From: Bacteroidales bacterium
Lineage (GTDB): Bacteria > Bacteroidota > Bacteroidia > Bacteroidales > VadinHA17
Length of the DNA: 60,872 bases
Reading direction: 5' to 3'
Assembly: GCA_020201035.1 (NCBI GenBank)
Contig: JAIVHO010000039.1
Span: 1 to 60,872, forward strand
Part shown: positions 51,984 to 60,872 of the stretch, piece after piece
Layout: the number at the start of each line of letters is the position of its first letter
How positions within the stretch are numbered: position 1 is the first letter of the stretch
Notes under the pieces: generated by a model
What the model was told of the DNA's origin: nothing
What the model saw: the letters and a program-made list of their open reading frames with translations, nothing else
The model's database searches: none
Program-made: the position numbers and the translations under genes

Positions 51984-54275
51984 CTATCTGTTATCGTCGC
52001 GCCGCCTGTCGTGCGGTCTGCCGTCACCTGATCTTCTGTCGTGCGACCTGCCGTCACCTGATCTGCCGTCACCTGATCTGCCGTCACCTGACCTTCTCTC
52101 TCCAGACCTGCCTTCACCGCCGGAACCCTGATCGCCTCCTTCGGGCTTATCCTCACGCGGAGGTCTGGGCAGGAGAATCTTGCGCGAAAGACGCAGCTTG
52201 GAAGTTTTGGGATCGACCTCAATCAGCTTAACATCGATCTCTTCTCCCTCCTTAAGCACCTCCTCCACAGTATTAAGTTTTCTCCACTCTATCTCTGAAA
52301 TATGGAGAAGCCCTTCCTTGCCCGGCAGTATTTCAACAAAAGCACCAAAAGCAACAATTGACTTTATCTTGCCCCTGTAGACCTTACCAACCTCAGGAAC
52401 CTCAGTTATCCGGTTTATACGTGCCAGGGCCATATCAATATCATCCTTATTCTCACCGAAAATATGGACTACGCCCATACCGTCAACCTCCTCCACAATA
52501 ATTGTTGTATTGGTAACGGCCTGTGTCTCCTGTATAATCTTTCCGCCCGGACCTATAATTGCGCCTATCATATCTTTGGGGATAGTGATCCTGACAATTC
52601 TTGGTGCATGAGGCTTCAGCTCAGGCCTGGGTTCCGAGATAACCTCCTCTATTTTGTCAAGGATATGCAATCTTCCCTTTTTTGCCTGATCCAGTGCCTC
52701 TTCAAGCACCTGATATGATAGTCCGTCCACCTTAATATCCATCTGTGTTGCCGTAATACCATCACGGGTACCGGTAACCTTAAAGTCCATATCACCAAGA
52801 TGATCCTCATCTCCCAGAATATCTGACAATACAGCATATTTATCTGAGTTCTTGTCTGTAATCAGACCCATCGCAATCCCTGAAACAGGTTTTCTGAGTT
52901 TAATCCCTGCATCCATAAGCGCCATTGTCCCGGCACAAACTGTTGCCATTGAAGATGAACCATTAGACTCAAGAATGTCAGACACAACACGTATTGCATA
53001 CGGATTATCTTCATCAGGTGGAACCATTACTTTAAGTGCCCGGTGAGCAAGGTTACCGTGTCCTACCTCTCTCCTGGTAAGTCCTCTTACCGGACGGGCA
53101 TCCCCCGTTGAAAAGGGAGGAAAGTTATAGTGAAGAACAAACTTCTCAGTTCCCTTTTTAAGCACCTCATCAATTATTTTCTCATCAAGTTTTGTTCCCA
53201 GGGTAACCGTTGTCAGCGACTGAGTTTCACCCCTGGTAAATAGTGCTGAACCATGAGCTGCCGGCAGCGGATTAATTTCACAAACGATAGGCCTTATCTC
53301 ATCAGTCTTACGGCCGTCGAGACGAATTTTCTCATCCAGCACCAGTCGTCTGGAAGCTTCCTTGTGAACATCATGATAATAGCGGCTTACCAGAGACTCA
53401 TTAACCTCATCATCTTCACCAAACTGTGAAAGGAACTCCTCCTTTACGGTCTCAATCAGCTCACTCCTTTTGTGCTTGTCGGCCACTCTCTCTGCCACCG
53501 CCTTATAACACTTATCGTAGGTCTCGTCCCAGACTTTTTTGCGCAGATCCTCATCATTTGTTTCATGTGAGTACTCCCTTTTGATTTTTTTTCCTGCCAG
53601 TTCAGCAAGTTCCATCTGCACTGTACAATGTCTCTTAATCTCTTCGTGAGCAAACTTCATTGCCCCCAGCATATCTGCTTCTGAAACCTCATTCATCTCA
53701 CCCTCTACCATCATGATATTATCATAGGTTGCACCAACCATAATATCTATATCAGCCTCTTTCAGCTGGGAAGCGGATGGATTGATTATCAGATTGCCGT
53801 TAACCCGACCCACCCTGACTTCAGAGATTGGCCCGTTAAACGGAATATCCGAAACTGCAAGTGCTGCTGAAGCAGCCAATCCGGCAAGTGCATCAGGTAT
53901 TGTCTCTCTGTCAGCAGATAAGAGGTTAATTGTGACAAATGTCTCTGCATGGTAATCATCAGGAAACAATGGACGAAGAACACGATCTACAATTCTGCAT
54001 ATCAATATTTCGTGATCAGAAGGCCTGGCCTCCCGCTTCATAAACCCACCCGGGAAACGTCCCATAGCAGCATATTTCTCTTTGTACTCTACTGAGAGTG
54101 GCATAAAATCAACATCTTCCCTTGCATCCCTTGCGGAAACAACTGTTGCCAGCAACATTGTATTGCCCATTGTAAGCATTACTGCTCCGTCAGCCTGCCT
54201 GGCATATTTGCCTGTCTCAAGTTTAATTGACCTTCCGTCGCCCAGGTCAATAGTTTTTTCAATAATCTTAAACAT
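51984..54275 (-). CDS. pnp: Polyribonucleotide nucleotidyltransferase (PNPase) with RSGDGR-type tail
   Basis: A 763-aa 3'-5' phosphorolytic exoribonuclease. Two RNase PH domains are visible (first with [18 protein letters not shown], second with [27 protein letters not shown]), then the KH domain ([16 protein letters not shown]) and the S1 domain ([32 protein letters not shown]). Typical PNPases end near residue 705. Here residues 703-763 add a tail of Arg-, Gly- and Asp-rich repeats ([16 protein letters not shown]), coded by 15-bp DNA repeats at about 52006-52095. rpsO lies just upstream, as in many bacteria. Confidence 0.97.
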   Translation of the reverse strand: MFKIIEKTIDLGDGRSIKLETGKYARQADGAVMLTMGNTMLLATVVSARDAREDVDFMPLSVEYKEKYAAMGRFPGGFMKREARPSDHEILICRIVDRVLRPLFPDDYHAETFVTINLLSADRETIPDALAGLAASAALAVSDIPFNGPISEVRVGRVNGNLIINPSASQLKEADIDIMVGATYDNIMMVEGEMNEVSEADMLGAMKFAHEEIKRHCTVQMELAELAGKKIKREYSHETNDEDLRKKVWDETYDKCYKAVAERVADKHKRSELIETVKEEFLSQFGEDDEVNESLVSRYYHDVHKEASRRLVLDEKIRLDGRKTDEIRPIVCEINPLPAAHGSALFTRGETQSLTTVTLGTKLDEKIIDEVLKKGTEKFVLHYNFPPFSTGDARPVRGLTRREVGHGNLAHRALKVMVPPDEDNPYAIRVVSDILESNGSSSMATVCAGTMALMDAGIKLRKPVSGIAMGLITDKNSDKYAVLSDILGDEDHLGDMDFKVTGTRDGITATQMDIKVDGLSYQVLEEALDQAKKGRLHILDKIEEVISEPRPELKPHAPRIVRITIPKDMIGAIIGPGGKIIQETQAVTNTTIIVEEVDGMGVVHIFGENKDDIDMALARINRITEVPEVGKVYRGKIKSIVAFGAFVEILPGKEGLLHISEIEWRKLNTVEEVLKEGEEIDVKLIEVDPKTSKLRLSRKILLPRPPREDKPEGGDQGSGGEGRSGERRSGDGRSGDGRSGDGRSHDRRSGDGRPHDRRRDDNR

Positions 54276-54309
54276 AAATCTATCATTAATAAGCCACGAA
54301 AATAGCTAA

Positions 54310-54347
54310 TTTTAAAAGAAAAAAGGCAATTTGCAATTGCCTTTTTT
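54310..54347 (-). terminator. Terminator/attenuator between rpsO and pnp
   Basis: A perfect 11-bp stem (aaaaggcaatt / aattgcctttt) with a 3-nt loop; both strands end in T-rich runs. It lies 8 nt past the rpsO stop and 35 nt before the pnp ATG, so pnp expression must depend on readthrough, processing or an unseen promoter. Confidence 0.85.
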
Positions 54348-54354
54348 CAGTTTC

Positions 54355-54624
54355 TTACTTTCGCAGTTTCAGTGCTTTGATTATTTCACGGTATCGCTCA
54401 ACATCCTTTGCCTTTAGGTAATCGAGCAACCTTCTTCTCTTACCTACCAGTCTGATAAGTGCCCTCTGGGTGCTGAAGTCCTTTTTATTTCTCTTCAGGT
54501 GCTCTGTTAGATGAGATATCCTGTAGGAGAAGAGCGCTATCTGACCTTCTGCGGAGCCTGTATCCATCTCCGATGAGCCATAAGTTGTGAAGAATTCCTG
54601 TTTCTTTTCGGTAGTTAAATACAT
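54355..54624 (-). CDS. rpsO: 30S ribosomal protein S15
   Basis: An 89-aa protein, exactly the usual S15 length, starting at the ATG at 54624 (MYLTTEKKQEFF). DTGSAEGQIALFSYRISHLTEHL and the closing RALIRLVGKRRRLLDYL are the rRNA-binding signature. The frame continues upstream to 54717 but the promoter at 54679-54686 excludes that start. Confidence 0.97.
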   Translation of the reverse strand: MYLTTEKKQEFFTTYGSSEMDTGSAEGQIALFSYRISHLTEHLKRNKKDFSTQRALIRLVGKRRRLLDYLKAKDVERYREIIKALKLRK

Positions 54625-54678
54625 ATCTGTTAAAAAAATATTGTTACTTTTTAATATTACCTCTCTGAATTTGGAACG

Positions 54679-54711
54679 CAAAGATAAAACTTTATTTTCA
54701 AAATACTCAAA
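54679..54711 (-). promoter_or_regulatory. Promoter of rpsO with -33 and -7 elements
   Basis: On the minus strand TTTG (54708-54711) is followed after 21 nt by TATCTTTG (54679-54686). Both match the Bacteroidota promoter TTTG-N19-21-TAnnTTTG. Confidence 0.7.
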
Positions 54712-54882
54712 CATCATTTAAAAATCTTATATCAATTAACCTGTTTTCTTCTGTATTGCCAGCACTGGAAAAAAGAACATCACAACTTTCCTCTCTTTCC
54801 AAAAACCCTTTTTCTCCCTCTCTTTCCAACTCTCTCCTTTTAAAGACGTAAAAATCATGCTTCTGGTTGCGTGAATTTCAGG

Positions 54883-54927
54883 CATTTGACCGTCATTGGT
54901 CAAAAAAGAAGCTACTTTGGTCAAATG
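54883..54927. promoter_or_regulatory. Operator-like TTTGACC/GGTCAAA array upstream of rpsO
   Basis: A palindrome tttgacc-gtcatt-ggtcaaa (54885-54904) is followed by another ggtcaaa (54919-54925); catttgacc and ggtcaaatg also pair over the whole stretch. It sits between the DUF2851 stop and the rpsO promoter. It may be a protein-binding site or a structured 3' end of the DUF2851 transcript. Confidence 0.4.
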
Positions 54928-54949
54928 GGACAAAAAAAATGAAAAAAGA

Positions 54950-56302
54950 CTATGATTTTCCCTCTTCCAGAATCATTTTACCTCCCGGGTCGGAATCAAT
55001 TCCCATGGCTATAAGTTTTGATCCAATATGGCAGTTGAGGCATCTTCTTCTACGGCAGTAATTATCACGGATAGTAATCAACCCCTGGGAGTCAAGTGCT
55101 GAAAGAGGCACTACTCCGGCAGCCTCCCATTCTCTTGTAACACGGTTCCTTTCAGGAGGAAGCATTTCTGAAAACATAAGAGCCTTCCTGCAATATTTCT
55201 CCAGTGAATTTTCCCTTCCGTAAACCCATGTAATGGGAACAGCAGCATTCAGCACCAGGTTGAGTTGGGCCAATCCCGTTTTTCTGCCCACCCTGCCAGA
55301 TGAAATATTCTTTTTCCCCGGGAATTTCTTTCCGAAGGCATAATGTTCTTTCCAGTAGTAAGATTCTTCAGAGTATAAAAGGGTGAGCAGGGTATCTGCT
55401 GATTCCGCTTCAATCACCGATGCAAAAAGGGCACTGTTTCGGCAAAGGAGTGAGGCCACCTGACTGATCCTGACAGTAGGGAAACTGGATGGTCTCATCC
55501 TGTGAAATTTCCATATAAAACCATGGAGTGGCTTCAGGGCATATTTTACTCTCAGAACCTTATACTCACGTTTCAGGAGTTTACAATATTCATCTCCGGC
55601 TCCCTCACTGAACATACCCTCTTCAAGCATCCCGGCCTGCCCGAACAGGAGTGCCTCAATCTGAAGGAGGTTATCTGAATGCTTTCTTATTAATGAAAGG
55701 GGGAGTGAAGAGGCGAGGCGGTAGAACGGTTCTGAATTAACATTATGCCCAAAGTAGGCAGCAATAAACCTGTAGAGGGTCTCCTCCCAGTCATTATTCA
55801 ACTCATGCAGGACAGGTCTGATCCTTCCCCCCTTCTCTTCAAGTCGTTCCACGGCACATCCTGAAATCCAGTTTCTGACAATGAAAGGTGATAGTTTCCA
55901 CAGATCGGCTGAGCAACCAATAATACCGGGGGCGCCAAGGTACTCCGTATATTTGTCAAACACGGAAGACTTAAACCGCAGGGTAACGGTTAACACCTTC
56001 ATTCCTGCCTCATTGAAGGTATCACTGTTATCCTCTCCAACAACATGAAGGATAACATTATTATAGGCTTTGTCCTTATGGTGTCCGTGGGAGTACCAGT
56101 GTGATGATTTCAGATGAATCTCAACATTACCGGCCCAGATGGCATCATCTGTTCTTATACGTGCATTGAAGAAGTCAGGGCCCGAATCACGGTTATAGGT
56201 TCCGGTATCCACAATTTCAATCACGGAGCCATCGGTTGCGATCAGACTATCACTCTCAAAAAGAGAGTTTTTCCATACAAAATGCAGAAACTCCTCTCTC
56301 AT
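54950..56302 (-). CDS. DUF2851 family protein
   Basis: A 450-aa protein beginning MREEFLHFVWKNSLFE with DGSVIEIVDTGTYNRDSGPDFFNARI and GNVEIHLKSSHWYSHGHHKD, the conserved N-terminal part of DUF2851, present in most Bacteroidota. The pattern of Asp, Glu and His residues (NxDSGPDFFNA, EIH) recalls a nuclease-like metal site, but this is only suggestive. The C-terminus has CRRRRCLNCHIG, a small cysteine cluster. There is no signal peptide or membrane segment. Function unknown. Confidence 0.82.
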   Translation of the reverse strand: MREEFLHFVWKNSLFESDSLIATDGSVIEIVDTGTYNRDSGPDFFNARIRTDDAIWAGNVEIHLKSSHWYSHGHHKDKAYNNVILHVVGEDNSDTFNEAGMKVLTVTLRFKSSVFDKYTEYLGAPGIIGCSADLWKLSPFIVRNWISGCAVERLEEKGGRIRPVLHELNNDWEETLYRFIAAYFGHNVNSEPFYRLASSLPLSLIRKHSDNLLQIEALLFGQAGMLEEGMFSEGAGDEYCKLLKREYKVLRVKYALKPLHGFIWKFHRMRPSSFPTVRISQVASLLCRNSALFASVIEAESADTLLTLLYSEESYYWKEHYAFGKKFPGKKNISSGRVGRKTGLAQLNLVLNAAVPITWVYGRENSLEKYCRKALMFSEMLPPERNRVTREWEAAGVVPLSALDSQGLITIRDNYCRRRRCLNCHIGSKLIAMGIDSDPGGKMILEEGKS

Positions 56303-56329
56303 TTTCCTGAAGCACGGTTATACAGCGAC

Positions 56330-56670
56330 AGAATAAAGATAAAAAAAATCCGGGAAAATCAGAGAAAAATCCAAAGGGAAAGACCAGGGGAAATCCAAAG
56401 GGGAATCAAAGGGAAAATCAGAAGTGCAAAGCAGAGGAAAAATCCTGGAAAAACCAGGGAAATACCAGGGGAAAGACCAAAGGGAAAAGCCAAAGATAAA
56501 AACCAGAGAAAAATCCAGAGAAAAATCCAAAGGGAAAGACCAAAGGGAAACCAGAGAAAAAATCAAAGGAAAATCCAAAAGAAATCCAAAGGGAAAGACC
56601 AGAGGGAAACCAGAGAAAAAATCAAAGGAAAATCCAAAAGAAATCAAAAGGAAAAGACCAGAGGAAAACC
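56330..56670. repeat. Purine-rich low-complexity region with 59-bp tandem repeat
   Basis: For about 340 nt the plus strand is nearly free of T runs and consists of GGGAAA, AAATCC and ACCAGAG blocks. A 59-bp period is clear at 56523, 56582 and 56641 (the last partial); shorter 12-18-bp relatives precede it. Because 59 is not a multiple of three, the frames open across the region shift between copies, so none is likely to encode protein. Confidence 0.88.
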
Positions 56671-56677
56671 GGTAAAA

Positions 56678-57505
56678 TCAGATAAGTGAGTACTCTTTAA
56701 GGTAGCGACTCATTTCGGTCTGTACTTCCCTGGCCTTTTCAGCTGCCACCCTATCAAACGAACGGGAGCTGTCAGCAAATATTATTGCCCTTGATGAGTT
56801 CACAAGGAGTCCGCATTGGCTGTTAATGCCGTACTTCACCACTTCGGCCAGACTCCCGCCCTGGGCTCCCACACCCGGAATAAGGAGAAAATGGTCAGGT
56901 ACAATCTCTCGTATCTCCTCAAGCATCTGCGCCCTGGTTGCGCCCACCACGTACATCATACTATCAGCACTACCCCACTCCTGTGATACCCTGAGAACCT
57001 TTTCAAAAAGCCGTTCCCCTTCATCCGTGTGATACTGAAAATCATCAGCACCACTGTTGGAGGTAAGGGCAAGCAGTATCACCCACTTCCCCTCATAACC
57101 CAGAAACGGTTTCACTGAATCAGCGCCCATATAGGGTGCCACTGTTACGGCATCATAATTCCACTCCCTGAAAAAGGCACGTGCATAGAGTGACGATGTG
57201 TTTCCTATATCTCCTCTTTTGGCATCTGCAATCAGGAATATATCGGGATATTTTTCATGAATATATGAGGCTGTTTTCTGCAGACTTATCAGTCCGGGTA
57301 TACCATTCCCTTCGTAAAAAGCGAGATTTGGTTTATAGGCAACCACATACCGGGCGGTGGCATCTATTATTAGTCTGTTAAACTCAAATACCGGATCCTC
57401 CTCCTCAAGCAGGTGCTGAGGTATCTTCAGCGGGTCCGTATCAAGTCCCACACATAAAAATGACTCCTTTTTCCTGATATTTTCAAACAACTGGTTCCGG
57501 TTCAT
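56678..57505 (-). CDS. pyrF: Orotidine 5'-phosphate decarboxylase (type 2)
   Basis: A 275-aa enzyme that makes UMP from OMP. The catalytic stretch is [20 protein letters not shown] (Asp-Lys-Asp), with [14 protein letters not shown] at the start and [19 protein letters not shown] binding phosphate, as in the long type 2 PyrF. It lies 14 nt after prfA in the same direction. Confidence 0.95.
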   Translation of the reverse strand: MNRNQLFENIRKKESFLCVGLDTDPLKIPQHLLEEEDPVFEFNRLIIDATARYVVAYKPNLAFYEGNGIPGLISLQKTASYIHEKYPDIFLIADAKRGDIGNTSSLYARAFFREWNYDAVTVAPYMGADSVKPFLGYEGKWVILLALTSNSGADDFQYHTDEGERLFEKVLRVSQEWGSADSMMYVVGATRAQMLEEIREIVPDHFLLIPGVGAQGGSLAEVVKYGINSQCGLLVNSSRAIIFADSSRSFDRVAAEKAREVQTEMSRYLKEYSLI

Positions 57506-57518
57506 GCCGTAAAAATTT

Positions 57519-58604
57519 TTACAGATTATTTTCCTTCAGCCGTTCTGCATTTTCGGCCATCCTCAGTTTATCAATAATCTCTTCTATATTGCCATTCATT
57601 ACCGAGTCAAGGTTGTACATAGTCAGGTTTATCCTGTGATCGGTCATTCGCCCCTGCGGATAGTTATATGTCCTTATCTTTGCTGACCTGTCGCCGGTTG
57701 AGACCATTGTTTTACGTTTCGATGAGATCTCATCGAGATATTTCTGATACTCTATATTGTAGAGTCGGGTTCTCAACTCCGTCATTGCCTTATCAAGGTT
57801 TTTGAGTTGTGATTTCTCATCCTGGCAGGTAACCACTACCCCTGTAGGTATATGGGTAAGCCTTATTGCTGAATAGGTTGTATTGACGCTTTGTCCGCCC
57901 GGACCCGATGAGCAGTATGTATCCTTTCTTATATCTTCAGGCCTAACCTCGATATCAAACTCATCGGCCTCAGGCAGTACAGCAACTGTTGCTGCCGAAG
58001 TATGCACCCTGCCCTGTGTCTCCGTCTGGGGCACCCGCTGTACCCTGTGTACTCCCGACTCATATTTTAGAACGCCGTATACGCCCTGTCCGGTCACATT
58101 AAAAACTATCTCCTTAAAACCTCCCACAGTACCCTCTGTCCTGTGAGTTACCTCCATCTTCCACCCTTTCTCCTCACAATATTTTGTATACATCCTGTAA
58201 AGGTCACCGGCAAATATACTTGCCTCATCTCCTCCGGTACCTGCCCTGATCTCCATAACGGCATTCTTGTCATCCTCAGGATCTACAGGAAGAAGCAATA
58301 TCTTTATCTCCTCCTCCATCCCGGGAAGCCTGTCAGAGAGTTCATCGAGTTCAGCCTTGGCCATCTCCCTCATCTCCTCATCCTTCTCAGTGTTAAGTAT
58401 CTTTTTTGCCCCTTCGATATTACTTATCAGGTTATGGTACTCGTTGTAAGCCTCCACTATCGGTACAAGATCCTTATACTCCTTATTGAGCCTGACATAT
58501 CTTTTCATATCGGAGATTATGCCGGGTTCCGTTATAAGCCTGCCTACCTCCTCAAATCGTTCCTTTACCCCCCTGAGTCTTTCAAGGATCATATTATCTG
58601 TCAT
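57519..58604 (-). CDS. prfA: Peptide chain release factor 1
   Basis: A 361-aa factor that ends translation at UAA and UAG. The catalytic GGQ is in [20 protein letters not shown], and the stop-codon loop PxT appears as PQT in [23 protein letters not shown]. It is followed closely by pyrF and preceded by purM. Confidence 0.96.
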   Translation of the reverse strand: MTDNMILERLRGVKERFEEVGRLITEPGIISDMKRYVRLNKEYKDLVPIVEAYNEYHNLISNIEGAKKILNTEKDEEMREMAKAELDELSDRLPGMEEEIKILLLPVDPEDDKNAVMEIRAGTGGDEASIFAGDLYRMYTKYCEEKGWKMEVTHRTEGTVGGFKEIVFNVTGQGVYGVLKYESGVHRVQRVPQTETQGRVHTSAATVAVLPEADEFDIEVRPEDIRKDTYCSSGPGGQSVNTTYSAIRLTHIPTGVVVTCQDEKSQLKNLDKAMTELRTRLYNIEYQKYLDEISSKRKTMVSTGDRSAKIRTYNYPQGRMTDHRINLTMYNLDSVMNGNIEEIIDKLRMAENAERLKENNL

Positions 58605-58627
58605 CTCAGTAAAAATTATTTTCCCTT

Positions 58628-59797
58628 TTAATATTCAAAGAGACCATTCTCCCCTGTTATAGTAAGTTTGCGTCCCTTGTACCATCTGCAGTGTCCTATT
58701 ACCTTTGCTTCAAGGTTAAACTCAGATGCAATCTCCACTATACGTTCTGCCTTTGAAGGCTCAACATATATTTCAAATCGGTGGCCCATATTGAAAACCC
58801 TGTACATCTCCTGCCACCCGGTTCCCGACTCCTGTTGGATAAGCCTGAAAAGCGGCGGTACAGGAAACATGTTATCCTTTACTATGTGAAGGTTATTTAC
58901 AAAACCAAGAACTTTTGTCTGAGCCCCGCCGGAGCAGTGTATCATACCGTGTATATCCCCTCTCATCTCATCCAGCACTCTCTTCACCACCGGGGCATAT
59001 GTACGGGTTGGTGACAGTACCAGCTTACCGGCGTTAATACCGAGTCCCTCTATCATTTCTGTCAGGGAGAGTGATCCGCTGTATCTCAGATCTTCTGGGA
59101 TCATCGGGTCATAACTCTCAGGGTACTTTTCAGCCAGGTAATTATCAAAAAGATCATGGCGGGCCGATGTTAACCCGTTACTTCCCATCCCTCCGTTATA
59201 CTCCTCTTCCCAGATGGTTTGACCGGTAGAAGAGAGACCCACTATTAAGTCGCCATCGGCAATCCTGTTGCACGTTATAACATCACGGCGCGGCATCCTT
59301 GCCGTAACGGTTGAATCAACAATCACCGTTCTCACCAGATCTCCAACATCAGCTGTTTCACCACCTGTAAGCCATATTCCTGTACCCAGCCTCCTCAGGT
59401 TCTGTAAAACCTCTTCTGTACCCTCAATTATTGCGGCAATCACCTCACCCGGAATAAGATTTTTGTTACGGCCTATGGTAGAGGAAAGCAGGATGTTGTC
59501 AGTTACCCCCACACACAGGAGATCGTCGAGATTCATTACCACAGCATCCTGGGCAATACCCTTCCATACGCTCAAATCCCCGGTCTCACGCCAGTAGAGG
59601 TAGGCGAGTGAAGATTTGGTTCCGGCACCGTCTGCGTGCATAATATTGCACCACTCGTCATCGCCACCCAGGATATCAGGAATAACCTTGCAGAAAGCGC
59701 CCGGGAAGAGCCCTTTGTCAAGCTCCCTGATAGCATTGTGCACATCCTCCTTGGAGGCTGACACCCCTCTTTTATCATACCTGGATCCTGTTCCCAT
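58628..59797 (-). CDS. purM: Phosphoribosylformylglycinamidine cyclo-ligase (AIR synthase)
   Basis: A 389-aa enzyme of purine synthesis from the ATG at 59797 (a GTG at 59800 precedes it). It is the divergent Bacteroidota form: [17 protein letters not shown] holds the conserved DG.GTK motif, [56 protein letters not shown] and the C-terminal [11 protein letters not shown]. The length and order of motifs fit PurM rather than PurL. Confidence 0.88.
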   Translation of the reverse strand: MGTGSRYDKRGVSASKEDVHNAIRELDKGLFPGAFCKVIPDILGGDDEWCNIMHADGAGTKSSLAYLYWRETGDLSVWKGIAQDAVVMNLDDLLCVGVTDNILLSSTIGRNKNLIPGEVIAAIIEGTEEVLQNLRRLGTGIWLTGGETADVGDLVRTVIVDSTVTARMPRRDVITCNRIADGDLIVGLSSTGQTIWEEEYNGGMGSNGLTSARHDLFDNYLAEKYPESYDPMIPEDLRYSGSLSLTEMIEGLGINAGKLVLSPTRTYAPVVKRVLDEMRGDIHGMIHCSGGAQTKVLGFVNNLHIVKDNMFPVPPLFRLIQQESGTGWQEMYRVFNMGHRFEIYVEPSKAERIVEIASEFNLEAKVIGHCRWYKGRKLTITGENGLFEY

Positions 59798-59817
59798 CAC
59801 TCACGTTTTTACGGGTG

Positions 59818-59825
59818 CAAATGTA
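59818..59825 (-). promoter_or_regulatory. Putative -7 element of the purM-prfA-pyrF operon
   Basis: TACATTTG on the minus strand matches TAnnTTTG, 20-28 nt upstream of purM, giving a short leader. Confidence 0.5.
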
Positions 59826-59973
59826 GGAAAATAATGGCACATTAATAAATGTTAAATTATCTAAAAAAAAGCATATTACGGTTTCCACGGGATGAAAGTT
59901 GGCTACCTTTAGGCCTGTTACTGAGGGATAATTTCTCTCTATAATAAAGCAACTAAAACCTAAAAATCAGAAA

Positions 59974-60872
59974 ATGATAAAAAGAATCCTTGCCTCCCTG
60001 TGGCTGTTGTCAGCAACAGTCAGTATGATAAGTGCCCAGAACAGTAATCCCATGTCACTGCTTCCCGATCGGATCATGGATGAGATAATAGGCGAAATCT
60101 CCGGTGAGACAGCCATGAATCACATCATTGAGATGGGAGCCTACAATCACAACAGGCCCGCATCAGAATATTCAGGCAATTTCTTTGAAACCGATTATGT
60201 TACCGGAAAGCTTAGGGAGTACAATCTTGACGGGGTAACAGTATACCGCTACCCGGGAGGCACATACTGGGATGGCATAAGGGGAGAGCTGTGGGAGACC
60301 TCACCGGGAAGATCCAAGCTGGCTGATTATGATGATCTCACGGCAATGCTTGCACAGGGAAGTACCAGTTGCAACATTATTGCACCCCTAATCTGGGTTG
60401 GCGGCGGAAGTGCCAGGGATTTGGAGGGTATAGATGTCAGCGGAAAGATTGTTGTTACCAGCGGCTCCCCCGGATCGGTTCATGGCCTGGCTGTAGAAAA
60501 GGGTGCACTGGGTGTAGTATCCTACTACTCTCCCAAACCATTGAAATCAAGTATTGCCATTCCAGTTACAGGGATATCGGGACGGGGAAGTTCCGGCAAA
60601 CAGACCTTTGCATTTTTCCTTCCTCCCAGGGAGGGAGAATTGCTTCGCGACAGGCTGCTTAGAGGAGAAAAGATAGAGGTACATGCCGTTGTGGAGTCAC
60701 AGATGCTTGATTATGAGATTGAGGTACCGTCATGTATTATACCGGGAACCGACACTGATGCTGATGAGATAATTCTTACTGCCCACCTTTTTGAAGGTTA
60801 TGTTAAGCAGGGAGCCAACGACAACATATCAGGATCGGCTGCACTGATGGAGGTTGCCCGTGCCCTCAGGAC
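59974..60872 (+). CDS. M28-type peptidase or related exported protein (3' end outside the window)
   Basis: An open frame of 299 codons running past the window edge. It starts MIKRILASLWLLSATVSMISAQ, a signal peptide, so the protein is exported. Residues about 115-235 contain a PA-like insert (DLEGIDVSGKIVVTSGSPG). The metal-site region AHLFEGYVKQGANDNISGSAALMEVARAL at 270-298 matches M28 peptidases: H271 and D283 would be zinc ligands. The usual Asp two residues after the His (HxD) is Phe here, so activity is uncertain. The missing 3' part holds the remaining ligands. Confidence 0.78.
   Translation, partial: MIKRILASLWLLSATVSMISAQNSNPMSLLPDRIMDEIIGEISGETAMNHIIEMGAYNHNRPASEYSGNFFETDYVTGKLREYNLDGVTVYRYPGGTYWDGIRGELWETSPGRSKLADYDDLTAMLAQGSTSCNIIAPLIWVGGGSARDLEGIDVSGKIVVTSGSPGSVHGLAVEKGALGVVSYYSPKPLKSSIAIPVTGISGRGSSGKQTFAFFLPPREGELLRDRLLRGEKIEVHAVVESQMLDYEIEVPSCIIPGTDTDADEIILTAHLFEGYVKQGANDNISGSAALMEVARALR

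Noticed and set aside
51923..52222. A 99-codon frame inside the pnp 3' end
   Set aside because: A shadow of the RSGDGR repeat DNA in another frame.
54736..54933. A 65-codon minus-strand frame upstream of rpsO
   Set aside because: It covers the TTTGACC dyad and has no recognisable features or promoter; more likely intergenic.
56318..56647. A 109-codon minus-strand frame of Phe, Ser, Leu and Pro
   Set aside because: It looks like a hydrophobic protein but is the complement of the purine tract, with no start signal or domain.
56114..56689. A 191-codon plus-strand frame rich in Lys, Gly and Arg
   Set aside because: It begins inside DUF2851 antisense and continues through the 59-bp repeats, whose period is not a multiple of three. 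The composition is that of the DNA repeat.

Overview
This window looks like chromosomal DNA from a member of the Bacteroidota, probably an anaerobic or facultative member of the Bacteroidales/Marinilabiliales. Four things point there. A type IX secretion gene (porQ-like) sits directly before cmk-ispH-pfkA. DUF5777, DUF6165, DUF2851 and DUF2007 proteins occur together. Shine-Dalgarno sequences are not evident, and many starts are preceded by the Bacteroidota -7 element TAnnTTTG. The gene order rsfS-ftsH-cdsA-psd is also typical. No integrase, transposase, CRISPR array or prophage gene was seen, so most of the window is core genome.

Layout. 0.2-5.9 kb: a minus-strand operon rsfS-ftsH-DUF2007-cdsA-psd-flavodiiron protein. 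6-8.5 kb: birA, a SRPBCC protein, pyrE and a NUDIX hydrolase. 8.4-13.3 kb: a redoxin-fold protein, coaD, lon and rpmE2. 13.4-17.9 kb: a GNAT-like protein, a class V aminotransferase and a flippase. 18.07 kb: tRNA-His. 18.2-26.9 kb: a c-type cytochrome region. 27-32.8 kb: acyl-CoA dehydrogenase, a split ETF:quinone oxidoreductase and EtfAB. 33.3-38.1 kb: a DMT permease and porQ-cmk-ispH-pfkA. 38.3-43.2 kb: glycosyltransferases, DUF6165 and priA. 43.4-51.1 kb: a hybrid histidine kinase, a CDGSH iron-sulfur protein, arginine deiminase, sucC, a SpoU methyltransferase and a large lipoprotein. 51.2-59.8 kb: deoxynucleoside kinase, pnp, rpsO, DUF2851, pyrF, prfA and purM. 60-60.9 kb: a truncated M28-type peptidase.

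The most interesting part is 18.2-27 kb. It holds a fused cytochrome c maturation protein (CcsBA), a Crp/Fnr regulator with an FNR-like cysteine pattern, a hexaheme lipoprotein with a collagen-like segment, and an opposing operon encoding a monoheme lipoprotein, a DUF5777 beta-barrel, a membrane-anchored heptaheme cytochrome and a cytochrome b. Both cytochrome transcription units carry the same 14-bp FNR-type box in the same orientation, and both share a second 13-bp motif near the gene start. I read this as an oxygen-regulated electron conduit of at least 14 c-type hemes linking the quinone pool to an unknown acceptor, with no recognisable terminal reductase. The next operon (etfB-etfA, FeS/cytochrome b protein, CCG protein, acyl-CoA dehydrogenase) would feed electrons from acyl-CoA oxidation into the same quinone pool.

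A second theme is local repeat expansion. Tandem or direct repeats with periods of 10, 10, 45, 33, 26, 17 and 59 bp occupy gene borders. One of them (45 bp, 15 codons) runs in frame into the end of ccsBA and appears to have replaced its normal C-terminus. FtsH and PNPase also carry unusual low-complexity C-terminal tails.
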